From the NCBI RefSeq assembly GCF_003952505.1, contig NZ_CP034450.1, forward strand, positions 4,340,001-4,404,000: a stretch of 64,000 bases of DNA, written 5' to 3'. The translations under genes and the position numbers were made by a program. Every line of letters begins with the position of its first letter. Positions within the stretch are counted from its first letter, which is position 1. The notes beneath the pieces were generated by a model that was not told where the DNA came from, searched no databases, and worked only from the letters and a program-made list of their open reading frames with translations. Below, piece after piece: positions 16,757 to 26,250 of the stretch. The DNA is from Mesorhizobium sp. M4B.F.Ca.ET.058.02.1.1. GTDB taxonomy: Bacteria > Pseudomonadota > Alphaproteobacteria > Rhizobiales > Rhizobiaceae.

Positions 16757-19168
16757 CTAGCGGCTATCCGACCCTTCGATACAGACGGTGAAGTCGACAT
16801 TCTCCCAACGGCTGGTGTCGGGCCAGAAAAAAGTGAAGACGATCGTGCTCCCCGGCGGAAGTCGGTCAACGGACAAATCCACCAGATGGACACCGAACGC
16901 GTTTTCGATCGTCTTGTCGTCGCGCACCGTCAGCCATTTGTCGCTGCTCCAATGGACAACGCCGCGCGCTGCAAGCTCGACGCGCAGCATCTTGCCGGTG
17001 GGGATGGAACGGATCTTGTTGTTGAAGCGCCATATCCTGCGCGGCGAGGTGGTCTTTGCCTTGATGTAGCGCTCGACGCCTTGCGGCGGCAGGTCGAAGA
17101 CGGCGCCGTCGCGAAGCGAACGCAAGAGCTTGATGTGCTCGGCATGCGCCCAGACCAGCGGCATGGCGCTGCCCGAAGGGGCGCCGCGGCGCAACTCGCG
17201 CTGCGGCATGTCGGGGCCGTCCCAGACCTGCTCCGGCAGCAGGCCGCCGATCCCGGCGGACGCCTCGAGCGTCGCGAGCAGGCTTTCCGCCCTGTCTCTG
17301 CGGCCCGCCGCGAGCTCGTAATGGGCACGCTCGCCCGCCAGCAGCGGCCATGGGCGGCCCTGGCCAGTGCCGTCGAAGGGCGCGCCGTCCTCGTGCTCGC
17401 CATAGCCGTCGCCGGTGTAGCGATACCAGAGCGGCCCTTGCGGCAGGTCGCAGCGCAGCCGGGCGTCGATGGCCTTCAAAGTGTCTAGAATGCGCGGATC
17501 ATCCGCCGCCCTGAGACCAAAGCGCACCAGCGCCAGCGAATCGGGGCTGATGATAGCCTCGGCCAACCTGTCGGAGTCGACCGGGGGCCGGTTCTTGATC
17601 GGCACATAGCCGTCCTTGGGGGAGGCGGCATCCGACGTATCCGGCGGGGCGATGCGGACATAGTAGCCGTTGACGCCCATTTCTGCGGATAATGGCGTGC
17701 CGGTGGCATAGGTCCAGCGCTCGATCTGGTCGTTCCAGCAATCGGCGGTCTCGCGCAGATAGTTTGCCGGCTCTGTTTTTCCCACGATGTCGAGCATGTC
17801 GGCGGCCGCCAGCAGGGCGGCGATCTCGACGGCCAGCGTGAAGGGGTTGTAGCCGGCATCCTCTTCCCAGCGGTCCTCGCCGGTGACCGGCCCGTTGCGC
17901 ACGACATAGGACGCGGCACTTTCGATCATCGGCAGGAAGCCGGCGAGTTTCGCGCGTGGCAGGTGGCCGGCGCGGCGCAAGGCGTCGGCAAGCAGCAGCG
18001 GAAAGGCGCATTCGTCCATCTGGATGCCCGGCCAATAGGCGGTGCCGTCGGACCAGGCATTTTGCGGCCAGTGGCCGTCCGGCTGCTGGATCGTGCGCAG
18101 ACGGGTCAGGATCTGTAGCGCCTGCTTGCCGTCGCCGGCGGCTAGGAAGCCGCCGGCAGTCTCGACCAGATCGCGCGGCCAGATAAGGTGGTAGCCGCCG
18201 AGATCGTCGTCGCCCTTGTTGAAGCCCCAGGGGATCGACAGGCTGGCGACGGCGGCCCCCGGCCTGGCGATCGACAGATGCGAAGCCAGCACCGCCGTGC
18301 TGGCGCGGTAGGTGTTCAGTCCCGAGGTCGCGTGCCGGTCGAGCTTGTGCAGCCCGGCCTGCCATTTGCGCCAGTTTTCGACATAGACCTTGGCGGAGGC
18401 GTCGTAGCCCTGCTTCAGGCTGGCAAAAGCCAGGTCGGCGGCCTCTTCCGGCGAGGCTCCAAAGCCGAGTGCCAGCAGCGCTGTGTCGTCAGCGGCGGAA
18501 AAACCGATCTCGCCGGTCAGCGCCACATTGCCGTCCTCGGCCCGGCGGCAGACCGGATCGAGGACGCCGCCCTGCTGGAGCTGCTGCCAGCCGTCGGAAA
18601 AGCCGACATAGCCGGCCGAGCAGGCGCCCCAGGGCAGCGATGAGGCAAGCGCCAGGCAAGTGCCGCGTCCCGAGGCGAACAGCACAGGCCTGCCCCTGTG
18701 CTCGCCCACCCAGGCGGTGTTGCCCATGCCGGCATTGACGAGATGCGGCGCGAGCAGCGAGTAGACGCGGTAATCGCTAGCTGAGCCTTTGAGTGCCGAG
18801 AAGGTGATCTCCTGCAGCAGGACAGGGCGTTTCGGATCCGTAATGATCCTTTTACCGATCCTGTACGCCCCATCGGTCGCGGTGTTGGTCAGCCGGTAGG
18901 CGGGCACGCCGGCATCGACCGTCGAGACCTCATGCGCGGCATCGCGCTTCTCTTCGGAGAAATAGCCGCCGGGGCCGGTGACGATCAGTTCCATGTCGCG
19001 CGTGCAGGCGCTGTCGAGGCGCGGATGGTAGATCTCGTTGAGGATGCCGTGGCTGAGCGTGAACCAGAGGGGGCTGACCTCAGAAAGCGCAGTGCCAACG
19101 CCGCTCTTGGCGCTTGACGTCCAGCGCGCCGGTATCCCCGGGGCGCCCTGAGCAACGGTCGCTGCCAT
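16757..19168 (-). CDS. Glycoside hydrolase family 15 glucoamylase-like protein
   Basis: The 803-residue protein has an N-terminal beta-sandwich (GPGGYFSEEKRDA through residue ~270) and a C-terminal alpha/alpha barrel with GH15 signatures. Those include GGYHLIWPRDLVETAGG, WPQNAWSDGTAYW, WEEDAGYNPFTLA (catalytic general acid region) and LLPEQVWDGPDMP (catalytic base region), then PLVWAHAEHIKLLRS. It should release glucose from alpha-glucan or dextran-like chains. I see no signal peptide, so it may act on cytoplasmic glycogen. It opens the operon with gnd 33 nt downstream. ATG at 19168; a longer open frame upstream is antisense to the histidine kinase and is not real. Confidence 0.93.
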   Translation of the reverse strand: MAATVAQGAPGIPARWTSSAKSGVGTALSEVSPLWFTLSHGILNEIYHPRLDSACTRDMELIVTGPGGYFSEEKRDAAHEVSTVDAGVPAYRLTNTATDGAYRIGKRIITDPKRPVLLQEITFSALKGSASDYRVYSLLAPHLVNAGMGNTAWVGEHRGRPVLFASGRGTCLALASSLPWGACSAGYVGFSDGWQQLQQGGVLDPVCRRAEDGNVALTGEIGFSAADDTALLALGFGASPEEAADLAFASLKQGYDASAKVYVENWRKWQAGLHKLDRHATSGLNTYRASTAVLASHLSIARPGAAVASLSIPWGFNKGDDDLGGYHLIWPRDLVETAGGFLAAGDGKQALQILTRLRTIQQPDGHWPQNAWSDGTAYWPGIQMDECAFPLLLADALRRAGHLPRAKLAGFLPMIESAASYVVRNGPVTGEDRWEEDAGYNPFTLAVEIAALLAAADMLDIVGKTEPANYLRETADCWNDQIERWTYATGTPLSAEMGVNGYYVRIAPPDTSDAASPKDGYVPIKNRPPVDSDRLAEAIISPDSLALVRFGLRAADDPRILDTLKAIDARLRCDLPQGPLWYRYTGDGYGEHEDGAPFDGTGQGRPWPLLAGERAHYELAAGRRDRAESLLATLEASAGIGGLLPEQVWDGPDMPQRELRRGAPSGSAMPLVWAHAEHIKLLRSLRDGAVFDLPPQGVERYIKAKTTSPRRIWRFNNKIRSIPTGKMLRVELAARGVVHWSSDKWLTVRDDKTIENAFGVHLVDLSVDRLPPGSTIVFTFFWPDTSRWENVDFTVCIEGSDSR

Positions 19169-19378
19169 GCATTGGCCTCCTGCTGCCGTTCCTAGACCAG
19201 GAGCCGAAGGCTTTTCAATCGTCGCACCTGAAGTTGATCGCCGGCAGCGAGGGCAGGTGTCGTTGACGCGGCATCGGCAAGCGTTCACTATTTCGCTGGC
19301 AGGGAGGACTGCAGGCCGCGCTCGCCAACGAGGCGTCTGGCGTGCCGCTTGGTTTGCGGAGATGGCGAGGGAAGAGAC

Positions 19379-20641
19379 ATGTCGGACGTATCTCCCCAGT
19401 TGATAGACCGGCTGGTCGCCATTTCCCGCGCGCTTGCCGGCCACATCGATCCGGGCTCGGCGTTCCGGGCGACGGCGATCGAAATCGGCACGCTCATTCC
19501 GCACGACCACATCGACCTGGCGGTGCTGTCGCAGGACGGCCGCATGCATGCCTGCTACGAAGCCGGTTTCCACACCAGTTGGAGCGATCTGGCGCAGCAT
19601 CCTGTCGAGGGCAGCCCGATCCGGCGCGTGCTGTGGGGCCAGACGCCCTTTCTGTTGTCGGACAACGCGCTGGTCGACGAGCGCTTTCACTTCGCCGGCG
19701 CCTTCGACGAGCCGATCTTCGAAGCCAGGCTGCGCAGCCGCATCATCGTGCCGCTCAGGGCGCGCGGCAGCGTCATCGGCGCGCTCAACATCAGCCGCCA
19801 CGAGGTCGGCTGCTACACGCTGACGGATGTGGCCGTCGCCCAGCAATGCGCCGATCTCATCGCCCCCTACATCTTTGCGCTGATCCAGACCGAGGAGGCG
19901 CGCCGCGCCATGCTCGCCGAGAGCGAGGCGCGCAACCGGGCGGAACTGCTCAGGGTCGGCGCCTCGCAACTGACCGAAGGCATGGAGCGCGAGCGCCGCC
20001 GCATGGCCATGGACCTGCACGACCAGACGCTTGCCGATCTTGCCCGCATCGCGCGCCAGGTCTCGGCCTTCCGCAGCCGGGGCATGGCGCGGACGGCCCA
20101 ACTCGCCGATCTCGAGCAGGAGATCGCCGGTTGCCTGGCGGAACTGCGCCACATCGTCGACGACATGCGGCCGAGCGTGCTCGAGCTGTTCGGGCTGCGC
20201 GACGCCGTCGAGGCGCATCTCAACCGCAGTGTCGCGCGGGCGAAGCCGCCGATCGCCGTGCGGATCGCCGACACCAGCGACGGCAGCGCCGACAGCCTGC
20301 CGGAGACGATGCGCACGTCGCTCTACCGGATCGTGCAGGAAGCGATCAACAATGCGGTGCGGCACGCTGCACCCGGCCGGATCGAGGTGCTGCTGACCTC
20401 GACCGACGGCGTGTTCAAGGTCGTCGTCACCGACGACGGCCATGGCTGCGGCACGATCGACCCGGCCGCGCAGGGCGGCATCGGCCACATGCATACGCGG
20501 GCGGCGCTTGTCGGCGCGCGGCTGCGCTTCGAGCCGGCCGGCCGCAAGGGCGGCACCAGGGTGGTGATCGAGATCGACCGCGCGCCAGCTGACGGCAAGC
20601 CGGCCATGGCGGCGAGCGAGCCGGTATCGGAGGTGGCGTGA
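19379..20641 (+). CDS. GAF-domain sensor histidine kinase (NarX/DesK type)
   Basis: The 420-residue cytoplasmic kinase has an N-terminal GAF domain (residues ~15-175; GSVIGALNISRHE is the conserved core) and a HisKA_3 dimerisation domain with the phospho-acceptor in RRRMAMDLHDQTL. The HATPase follows, with N-box YRIVQEAINNAVRHA and G-boxes DDGHGCG and GGIGHMHTRA. No transmembrane segment is seen. It overlaps its response regulator by 1 nt. It is divergent from the glucoamylase operon, which it may control. The GAF ligand is unknown. Confidence 0.92.
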   Translation: MSDVSPQLIDRLVAISRALAGHIDPGSAFRATAIEIGTLIPHDHIDLAVLSQDGRMHACYEAGFHTSWSDLAQHPVEGSPIRRVLWGQTPFLLSDNALVDERFHFAGAFDEPIFEARLRSRIIVPLRARGSVIGALNISRHEVGCYTLTDVAVAQQCADLIAPYIFALIQTEEARRAMLAESEARNRAELLRVGASQLTEGMERERRRMAMDLHDQTLADLARIARQVSAFRSRGMARTAQLADLEQEIAGCLAELRHIVDDMRPSVLELFGLRDAVEAHLNRSVARAKPPIAVRIADTSDGSADSLPETMRTSLYRIVQEAINNAVRHAAPGRIEVLLTSTDGVFKVVVTDDGHGCGTIDPAAQGGIGHMHTRAALVGARLRFEPAGRKGGTRVVIEIDRAPADGKPAMAASEPVSEVA

Positions 20642-21381
20642 TGCTGGTCATGATCGCCGAGAATGACGGACTGCATCGCACTTTCGCGCGCCGGACGGTG
20701 GAACAGTTGTGGCCTGGCGACGTCGAGGTGATCGAGGCCGGCGACGGCGAGGATGCCATCAACATGGCGGCCGAGCGCGAGCCGCCGCATGTCGTGCTCG
20801 ACCTGCAACTGCCCAAGGCAACGGGCATCGAGGTGGCCCGCGCCATCTGGAGCCGGCGCGCCGGCACGCACATCCTGTTCTGGTCGAACTTCGCCGACGA
20901 GGCCTATGTGCGCGGCGTGGCGCGCATCGTGCCGCCCGGCTCGGTCTATGGCTATGTACTGAAATCGGCTACCGAGGAAGGCATGCGCTCGGCGCTTCGC
21001 GGCGTCTTCCGCGAAGGCCACTGCATCATCGATCGTGAGATACGCGGCATCCAGCATCGCGTCCAGGATCGTTTCGAAGGCATCACCGATGGCGAATATG
21101 AAAGTCTGATCGACATCGCGCTCGGCCTGACCGACCGGGCGATCGCGGCCCGCCGGGGCCTGTCGATCCGCGGCGCGCAAAGCCGCATCAAGCACGTCTA
21201 CGACAAGCTGGGCATCGTGCCGCCGGAGGACGGCGCCGGTGAGGCCTCCGTCTTCAACTCGCGCACGCGGGCGATCTACCTCGCCTTGGCGCGCGGCCTG
21301 ATCAACATCGACGCGCTGCGCCGCGAGCAGGACCGGCTCGACGCCTGGCTGGCGCAGGCGGCGCCGCTGCAGGACCAGTAA
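20641..21381 (+). CDS. LuxR/NarL-type response regulator
   Basis: The 246-residue protein has a receiver domain (MIAENDGLHRTFARR; phospho-acceptor Asp in VVLDLQLPKATG; SVYGYVLKSATEEG with the conserved Lys) and a C-terminal helix-turn-helix (ALGLTDRAIAARRGLSIRGAQSRIKH split at the turn). The HTH departs from the standard LSxREKEVL opening, so it is a divergent member. ATG at 20641 shares its A with the stop codon of the kinase gene. Confidence 0.88.
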   Translation: MLVMIAENDGLHRTFARRTVEQLWPGDVEVIEAGDGEDAINMAAEREPPHVVLDLQLPKATGIEVARAIWSRRAGTHILFWSNFADEAYVRGVARIVPPGSVYGYVLKSATEEGMRSALRGVFREGHCIIDREIRGIQHRVQDRFEGITDGEYESLIDIALGLTDRAIAARRGLSIRGAQSRIKHVYDKLGIVPPEDGAGEASVFNSRTRAIYLALARGLINIDALRREQDRLDAWLAQAAPLQDQ

Positions 21382-21510
21382 TTGACGTCCGCGGCCTGAA
21401 GGGACCGACTGTGCAAAACCACAGTCGGCGCTGCGCGTTGACCCGTATCGCCCGGCCCGGGCGCTGACTAGGCTCGCTCCCCACAACAAGAAAATGCCCG
21501 GGAGGCGCCG

Positions 21511-21705
21511 ATGCCGTTCGTCAACATTCGGATACTCGAGGGCCATTCGCAAAAGCGCAAGGACGAGATCTCGCGCCGCGTCACCGAAGCCATCAGCGAG
21601 GTCGCCGAACTGCCCAAGGACGCGATCTGGGTGGTGTTCGAGGACGTGGCCGGCAGCGACTGGTTCGTCGGCGGCGCGGCAGTCCGCAAGCCGAAGGACC
21701 AGTGA
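21511..21705 (+). CDS. 4-oxalocrotonate tautomerase-family protein
   Basis: A 64-residue tautomerase. Met1 would be removed to expose Pro in MPFVNIRI, the catalytic base of the family. The helix and C-terminal strand fit the ~60-residue 4-OT fold (AISEVAELPKDAIWVVFEDV). GGGAGG precedes the ATG. The stop codon overlaps the ATG of the SMP-30 gene, so both products may act in one pathway with the ABC importer downstream. Confidence 0.88.
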   Translation: MPFVNIRILEGHSQKRKDEISRRVTEAISEVAELPKDAIWVVFEDVAGSDWFVGGAAVRKPKDQ

Positions 21706-22592
21706 TGTCGATTTCGGCGCCGGCCCGCCATTCCGGCTTCGGCGACGTTGTCGGCAACGCGGCGATGGAACGGCTGGCGACAGGCTACTCCTTCATCGAA
21801 GGGCCGGTGTGGCATCCTTACGATAAATGGCTGGTGTTTTCCGACATTCCCGAAAGCCGTATGTACAGGCGCAGCTCTTCGGGCGAGATCGAGTTGTTCC
21901 GGGAGCCCAGCCATAAGGCCAATGGCAACACTCTCGACCGCCAGGGGCGGCTGGTCACTTGCGAGCACGCGACGAGCCGCGTTACCCGCGCCGAGCCGGA
22001 CGGAACCGTGACCGTGCTCGCCACCCATTACGGCGACAAGGAGCTGAATAGCCCGAACGACGTCGTCGTCGCCACCGGCGGCGCCATCTACTTCACCGAC
22101 CCCGGGTTCGGCCGGGCGGAATTCTACGGCGTGCCGCGGCAGCAGGAGCTTTCGTTTCAGGGCGTCTACCGGATCGACGGCGACCGCGCCCTGACCTTGC
22201 TTGCCGACGATTTCGCGCAGCCCAACGGGCTCTGCTTCTCGCTCGACGAATCGCGGCTGTTCGTCAACGACACCGAGCGCGGGCATATCAGGGTGTTCGG
22301 CGTGGAGGCCAACGGCGACCTCAATGGCGGCGCGGTCTGGGCGGCGACCGAGGGCACTGAGCCGGGATCGACCGACGGTATGAAGATCGACAGCCGCGGC
22401 AACCTATATTGCACCGGCCCGGGCGGCATCCACGTGTTCGATGCGTCCGGCGAGCTTCTCGGCGTCATCGCGACGCCGGAAGACTGTGCCAATTTCACCT
22501 TCGGCGACGAGGATCTGAGGAGCCTCTACATCGCCGCGTCGACGTCGCTTTACCGGCTCAGAGTCCGCGTGCCGGGGCTGAGGCTGTTTTGA
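21705..22592 (+). CDS. SMP-30/gluconolactonase-family lactonase
   Basis: The 295-residue six-bladed propeller opens with YSFIEGPVWHP, whose Glu is a usual metal ligand. It continues with LNSPNDVVVATGGAIYFTDPGFG (Asn and Asp ligands) and QPNGLCFSLDESRLFVNDT, then STDGMKIDSRGNLYCTGPGGI. It should hydrolyse a sugar lactone in a metal-dependent way. It overlaps the tautomerase by 1 nt and lies 95 nt before a sugar-type binding protein, so the likely substrate is a product of the imported sugar. No secretion signal is visible. Confidence 0.92.
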   Translation: MSISAPARHSGFGDVVGNAAMERLATGYSFIEGPVWHPYDKWLVFSDIPESRMYRRSSSGEIELFREPSHKANGNTLDRQGRLVTCEHATSRVTRAEPDGTVTVLATHYGDKELNSPNDVVVATGGAIYFTDPGFGRAEFYGVPRQQELSFQGVYRIDGDRALTLLADDFAQPNGLCFSLDESRLFVNDTERGHIRVFGVEANGDLNGGAVWAATEGTEPGSTDGMKIDSRGNLYCTGPGGIHVFDASGELLGVIATPEDCANFTFGDEDLRSLYIAASTSLYRLRVRVPGLRLF

Positions 22593-22687
22593 GCGCGGGA
22601 TCGTCCGGGCTCAAATCGGATTGGAAGTGAGGCCGGCCTTAAAAGCCGGCTGGAATGCAGCAGTCAACACATCTGGGAGGATATGAC

Positions 22688-23701
22688 ATGAAGAAACTAC
22701 TCGTCCTGAGCGCTCTGGCGGCGATGCTCGCCTCGGGCACCGCGCTGGCCGACACCAGTGGCAAGAAGATCGCCTTCTCCAACAACTATGCCGGCAATTC
22801 GTGGCGCCAGGCGATGCTGGACAGCTACGGCATCGTCACCAAGAAGGCGGTCGAGGACAAGGTGGTCGCGGCCGCCGACGTCTTCACCACCGCCGACAAG
22901 GAAGTTCCGACCCAGGCTGCGCAGGTGCAGAACCTGATCCTGCAGGGCTATGACGCCATCGTCATCAACGCCGCCTCGCCGGATGCGCTCAACGGCGCCA
23001 TCAAGCAGGCCTGCGATGCCGGCATCGTCGTCGTCTCCTTCGACGGCATCGTCACCGAGCCCTGCGCCTACCGCGTCGTCGTCGACTTCAAGGACATGGG
23101 CAAGCAGGAAGTCGAGCAGATGGCCAAGTTCCAGCCCAAGGGCGGCAATCTGCTGGAGATCCGCGGTCTCGCCGGCACCTCGATCGACGATGCCATCCAT
23201 GCCGGCATCCTCGAAGGCGTGGCCGCGCATCCCGAGTTCAAGATCGTCGGCTCGGTCACCGGCGACTGGGACCAGACCACGGCGCAGAAGGCGGTGGCGA
23301 CCATCCTGCCGTCGCTGCCTGACGTGGTCGGCATCGTCGACCAGGGCGGCGACGGCTACGGCGCGGCGCAAGCCTTCGCAGCCGCCGGCAAGCCGCGCCC
23401 GACCATCATCATGGGCAACCGCCAGGACGAGCTGAAGTGGTGGAAGGAGCAGAAGGACAAGGACGGCTACCAGACCTGGTCGGCCTCGATCGCGCCCGGC
23501 GTCTCGTCGCTAGCCTTCTGGGTGGCGCAGCAGGTGCTGGACGGCCGCACGGACATTCCGCACGACCTTCTGGTGCCGTATCTCGCCTTCACCCAGGACG
23601 ATTTCGAAGCGGCCCTGCCGAAGATCAAGGAGGGTGGCGTCGCTACGCACGAATACACACAGGAAGACGCCATCGCGGCCATCAAAGCCAACATCAAGTG
23701 A
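22688..23701 (+). CDS. Sugar ABC transporter periplasmic binding protein (RbsB-type)
   Basis: The 337-residue protein has a clear signal peptide (MKKLLVLSALAAMLASGTALA, cut after ALA) and the RbsB/type 1 periplasmic fold. Landmarks are GYDAIVINAASPDALNGAI, AGIVVVSFDG and IVGSVTGDWDQTTAQK, then DVVGIVDQGGDGYGAAQAF. GGGAGG lies ~8 nt before the ATG. It heads the importer completed by the ATPase and two permeases that follow. The ligand is probably a sugar or polyol, by family. Confidence 0.93.
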   Translation: MKKLLVLSALAAMLASGTALADTSGKKIAFSNNYAGNSWRQAMLDSYGIVTKKAVEDKVVAAADVFTTADKEVPTQAAQVQNLILQGYDAIVINAASPDALNGAIKQACDAGIVVVSFDGIVTEPCAYRVVVDFKDMGKQEVEQMAKFQPKGGNLLEIRGLAGTSIDDAIHAGILEGVAAHPEFKIVGSVTGDWDQTTAQKAVATILPSLPDVVGIVDQGGDGYGAAQAFAAAGKPRPTIIMGNRQDELKWWKEQKDKDGYQTWSASIAPGVSSLAFWVAQQVLDGRTDIPHDLLVPYLAFTQDDFEAALPKIKEGGVATHEYTQEDAIAAIKANIK

Positions 23702-23747
23702 TGGCTGAACTGTTGCCGCCGGCATCGCCAACCGGATATCGTTGAGC

Positions 23748-25262
23748 ATGCCCGAGGCAAACACCGATATAGTCAGGCCGGATGGCGCCAAAAAGCATTT
23801 CGGCGCCGCCAATTTTGACATCATCAGACTGGACGGTGCCGAAAAGCATTTCGGCGCCGTCCGGGCGCTCAGCGGCGTCGACTTCCAAGTCGGCGCCGGC
23901 GAATGTGTCGGTCTCGTCGGTCACAACGGCGCCGGCAAGTCGACGCTGATGCACATGGTGGCGGGCACGCTTGTCCCCGACAGCGGCGCGATCACGGTGC
24001 GCGGCAGCGCCGAGCAGGCCTATTCGGTGCCGCGCGCGCAGCAACTCGGCATACGCTGCGTATTCCAGGAACTATCGCTCTGCCCGAACCTCAGCATCGC
24101 CGAGAACACGCGCATCAACCATCCTTCGCTCACCGGTTTCGGCTGGCGACGCAAGGCCGCCGACCTTATCACCGCCAAGCTGGACGAGATCTTTCCGGAC
24201 CACGGCATCTCCGCTTCCGACATCGCCGGCGACCTTTCAATCGGCCGGCGGCAGATGGTGGAAGTGGCCCGCGCCTTCACGCTGACCGAGGATCCGCTGG
24301 CACTGGTCATCCTCGACGAGCCGACCTCCTCGCTCGACGCGCATACAGCGGGCCAGCTGCTTGCGTTCGTGCGCCGCTTCGTCGCTTCCGGCGGCAGCTG
24401 CATCCTGATCTCGCATGTGCTGGGCGAGGTGCTGCAGAACGCCGACCGCATCGTGGTCATGCGCGACGGCAAGGTCGTCGCCGCCGACGCCGCAAGCGCC
24501 TTCGACCGCGATCGGCTGGTCGCCACCATGGGCGGCGCCGAAGGGCATCAGAGAACTGCCGCGGAGACAAGGAAGGCGGAGGCCGGCCCGCTGCGGGTCA
24601 AGGCACGTCCGGCGCGGCAGCAGGACGGCAAGGAGCTCGTCGCGCGCGCGGGCGAGATCATCGGGCTCGCCGGCCTCGCCGGCCACGGGCAAACCGACCT
24701 TTTGCTGGCGATTTTCGGCGCTGCCCAGCGCGCCAGGACCGGCATAGAGGTGACCGCGCCGGTGGCGCTGGTCGCCGGTGACCGCCAGTCGGACGGCATT
24801 TTTGCGCAATGGTCGATCGCGCAGAATATCGGCATCCGCTCACTGGCGCGGCTGCGCAGCGGCTTCCTGATCTCGCCGCGGCGCGAGGCCGAGCTTGCCG
24901 AATTCTGGAAGAACAAGATCGGCATCCGCACGCCCGACATGAGCAACAACATCTACTCGCTGTCCGGCGGCAACCAGCAGAAGGCGTTGTTTGCCCGCGC
25001 GCTGGGCTCGGATGCCGGGATCGTGCTGATGGACGACCCGATGCGCGGCGTCGATATCGGCACCAAGCTGGAAGTCTACGATCTGGTGCGCGAGGAAGCC
25101 CGCAAGGGCCGCACCTTCCTCTGGTACACGACCGAAACCGAAGAGCTCGACAATTGCGACCATGTCTATGTCTTCAAGAACGGCCGGATCGTCGCCAATC
25201 TCGGACGCGACGAGCTGACCGAGGAGAAGATCATCCAGTCCTCATTCGGCGATGCGGCCTGA
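23748..25262 (+). CDS. Sugar ABC transporter ATPase, two nucleotide-binding domains (RbsA/MglA type)
   Basis: The 504-residue protein has two fused ATPase domains. The first has Walker A GHNGAGKST, the signature region LSIGRRQMVEVARA and Walker B LVILDEPTSSL. The second has a degenerate Walker A (AGLAGHGQTD), as usual in RbsA/MglA, plus LSGGNQQKALFARAL. An oddity is that the N-terminus repeats itself: residues 7-23 and 24-40 are near copies with a period of exactly 51 nt. The first copy precedes the normal first strand. ATG at 23748 is preferred over TTG at 23742. Confidence 0.93.
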   Translation: MPEANTDIVRPDGAKKHFGAANFDIIRLDGAEKHFGAVRALSGVDFQVGAGECVGLVGHNGAGKSTLMHMVAGTLVPDSGAITVRGSAEQAYSVPRAQQLGIRCVFQELSLCPNLSIAENTRINHPSLTGFGWRRKAADLITAKLDEIFPDHGISASDIAGDLSIGRRQMVEVARAFTLTEDPLALVILDEPTSSLDAHTAGQLLAFVRRFVASGGSCILISHVLGEVLQNADRIVVMRDGKVVAADAASAFDRDRLVATMGGAEGHQRTAAETRKAEAGPLRVKARPARQQDGKELVARAGEIIGLAGLAGHGQTDLLLAIFGAAQRARTGIEVTAPVALVAGDRQSDGIFAQWSIAQNIGIRSLARLRSGFLISPRREAELAEFWKNKIGIRTPDMSNNIYSLSGGNQQKALFARALGSDAGIVLMDDPMRGVDIGTKLEVYDLVREEARKGRTFLWYTTETEELDNCDHVYVFKNGRIVANLGRDELTEEKIIQSSFGDAA

Positions 25263-25263
25263 G

Positions 25264-26247
25264 ATGACGGCGGCCTCACTCGAAACCAGGCTGAAGGCGT
25301 CGTCGGCGGGTGGCGGTGCGGCGGCGCGGGCGCGCATGCTGCGCAGCCTGCTTCCGGCGTTGTCGTTGGCGCTGGTGCTTTTGGCGATCGCCTGGCTCAA
25401 CCCGCGCGCCATCTCCTATTTCGGCTTCACCCTGATGCTCAACCTGGCGATCCCGATCGCCCTGGCCACGATCGCGCAGATGTTCGTTATCGCCGGCAAT
25501 GAGCTCGACCTCTCGATTGGCACCTTCGTCGGCTTTGTCGGCTGCGTCACGGCGACCTGGCTGAAGGATGCGCCGCTGATCGGTGTGGCGGTGCTGCTGG
25601 GCTCGATCGGCGTCTATGCGCTGCTCGGCGCGCTGATCCACCTGCGCAACCTGCCCTCGATCGTGGTGACGCTGGGCATGAGCTTCGTCTGGCAGGGCCT
25701 CGCCATCCTCGTCCTGCCGAAGCCCGGCGGCAAGGCACCTGACTGGCTGTTGTCGCTGATGGCCTTCAAGCCGCCTCTCATTCCGTTCCCGATCATCGCC
25801 GCGCTGGTGATCGCGGCGGTGGTGCATGTCGGCCTGATGCGCACATCCTATGGCGTCATCCTGCGCGGCTCCGGCGGCAATGCGGCGGCGCTGCGGCGCG
25901 CCGGCTGGTCGCTGCTCAAGACCAGGATCGTGCTGTTCGCGCTGACAGGACTGTTCGGGGTACTCTCCGGCATGGCGCTGATCGGCATCACCACCTCGGC
26001 CGACGCCAATATCGGCAACGGCTACACGCTGCTGTCGATCGCCGGCGTCATCCTCGGCGGCGGCGAATTCGTCGGCGGCCGGGTGTCGCCGATCGGCGCC
26101 GTCATCGGCGCGCTGACGCTGGCGCTCGCCGCCTCGCCGCTGTTGACCTTCATGCACATCCCGCCCGACTGGCAGGTGGCGGCCAACGGCGCCATCCTGA
26201 TCATCGTGCTGGCGGCGCGGGTGCTGATCAGCCGCAGGGAGAGGTGA
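25264..26247 (+). CDS. Sugar ABC transporter permease (RbsC type)
   Basis: The 327-residue membrane protein has about nine to ten hydrophobic segments and the BPD_transp_2 pattern, including AGNELDLSIGTFVGF (the family's conserved GxxDLSVG) and GGGEFVGGRVSPIGAVIGAL late. An in-frame ATG at 25252 would overlap the ATPase gene by 11 nt and is the main alternative start. Pairs with the next permease, or homodimerises with it in a heteromeric channel. Confidence 0.9.
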   Translation: MTAASLETRLKASSAGGGAAARARMLRSLLPALSLALVLLAIAWLNPRAISYFGFTLMLNLAIPIALATIAQMFVIAGNELDLSIGTFVGFVGCVTATWLKDAPLIGVAVLLGSIGVYALLGALIHLRNLPSIVVTLGMSFVWQGLAILVLPKPGGKAPDWLLSLMAFKPPLIPFPIIAALVIAAVVHVGLMRTSYGVILRGSGGNAAALRRAGWSLLKTRIVLFALTGLFGVLSGMALIGITTSADANIGNGYTLLSIAGVILGGGEFVGGRVSPIGAVIGALTLALAASPLLTFMHIPPDWQVAANGAILIIVLAARVLISRRER

Positions 26248-26250
26248 GCG

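Noticed and set aside
16757..20494. A 1245-codon leftward open frame joining the glucoamylase with a long upstream extension
   Set aside because: The upstream part lies opposite the histidine kinase and response regulator genes, has their antisense composition and no protein features. The glucoamylase starts at 19168.
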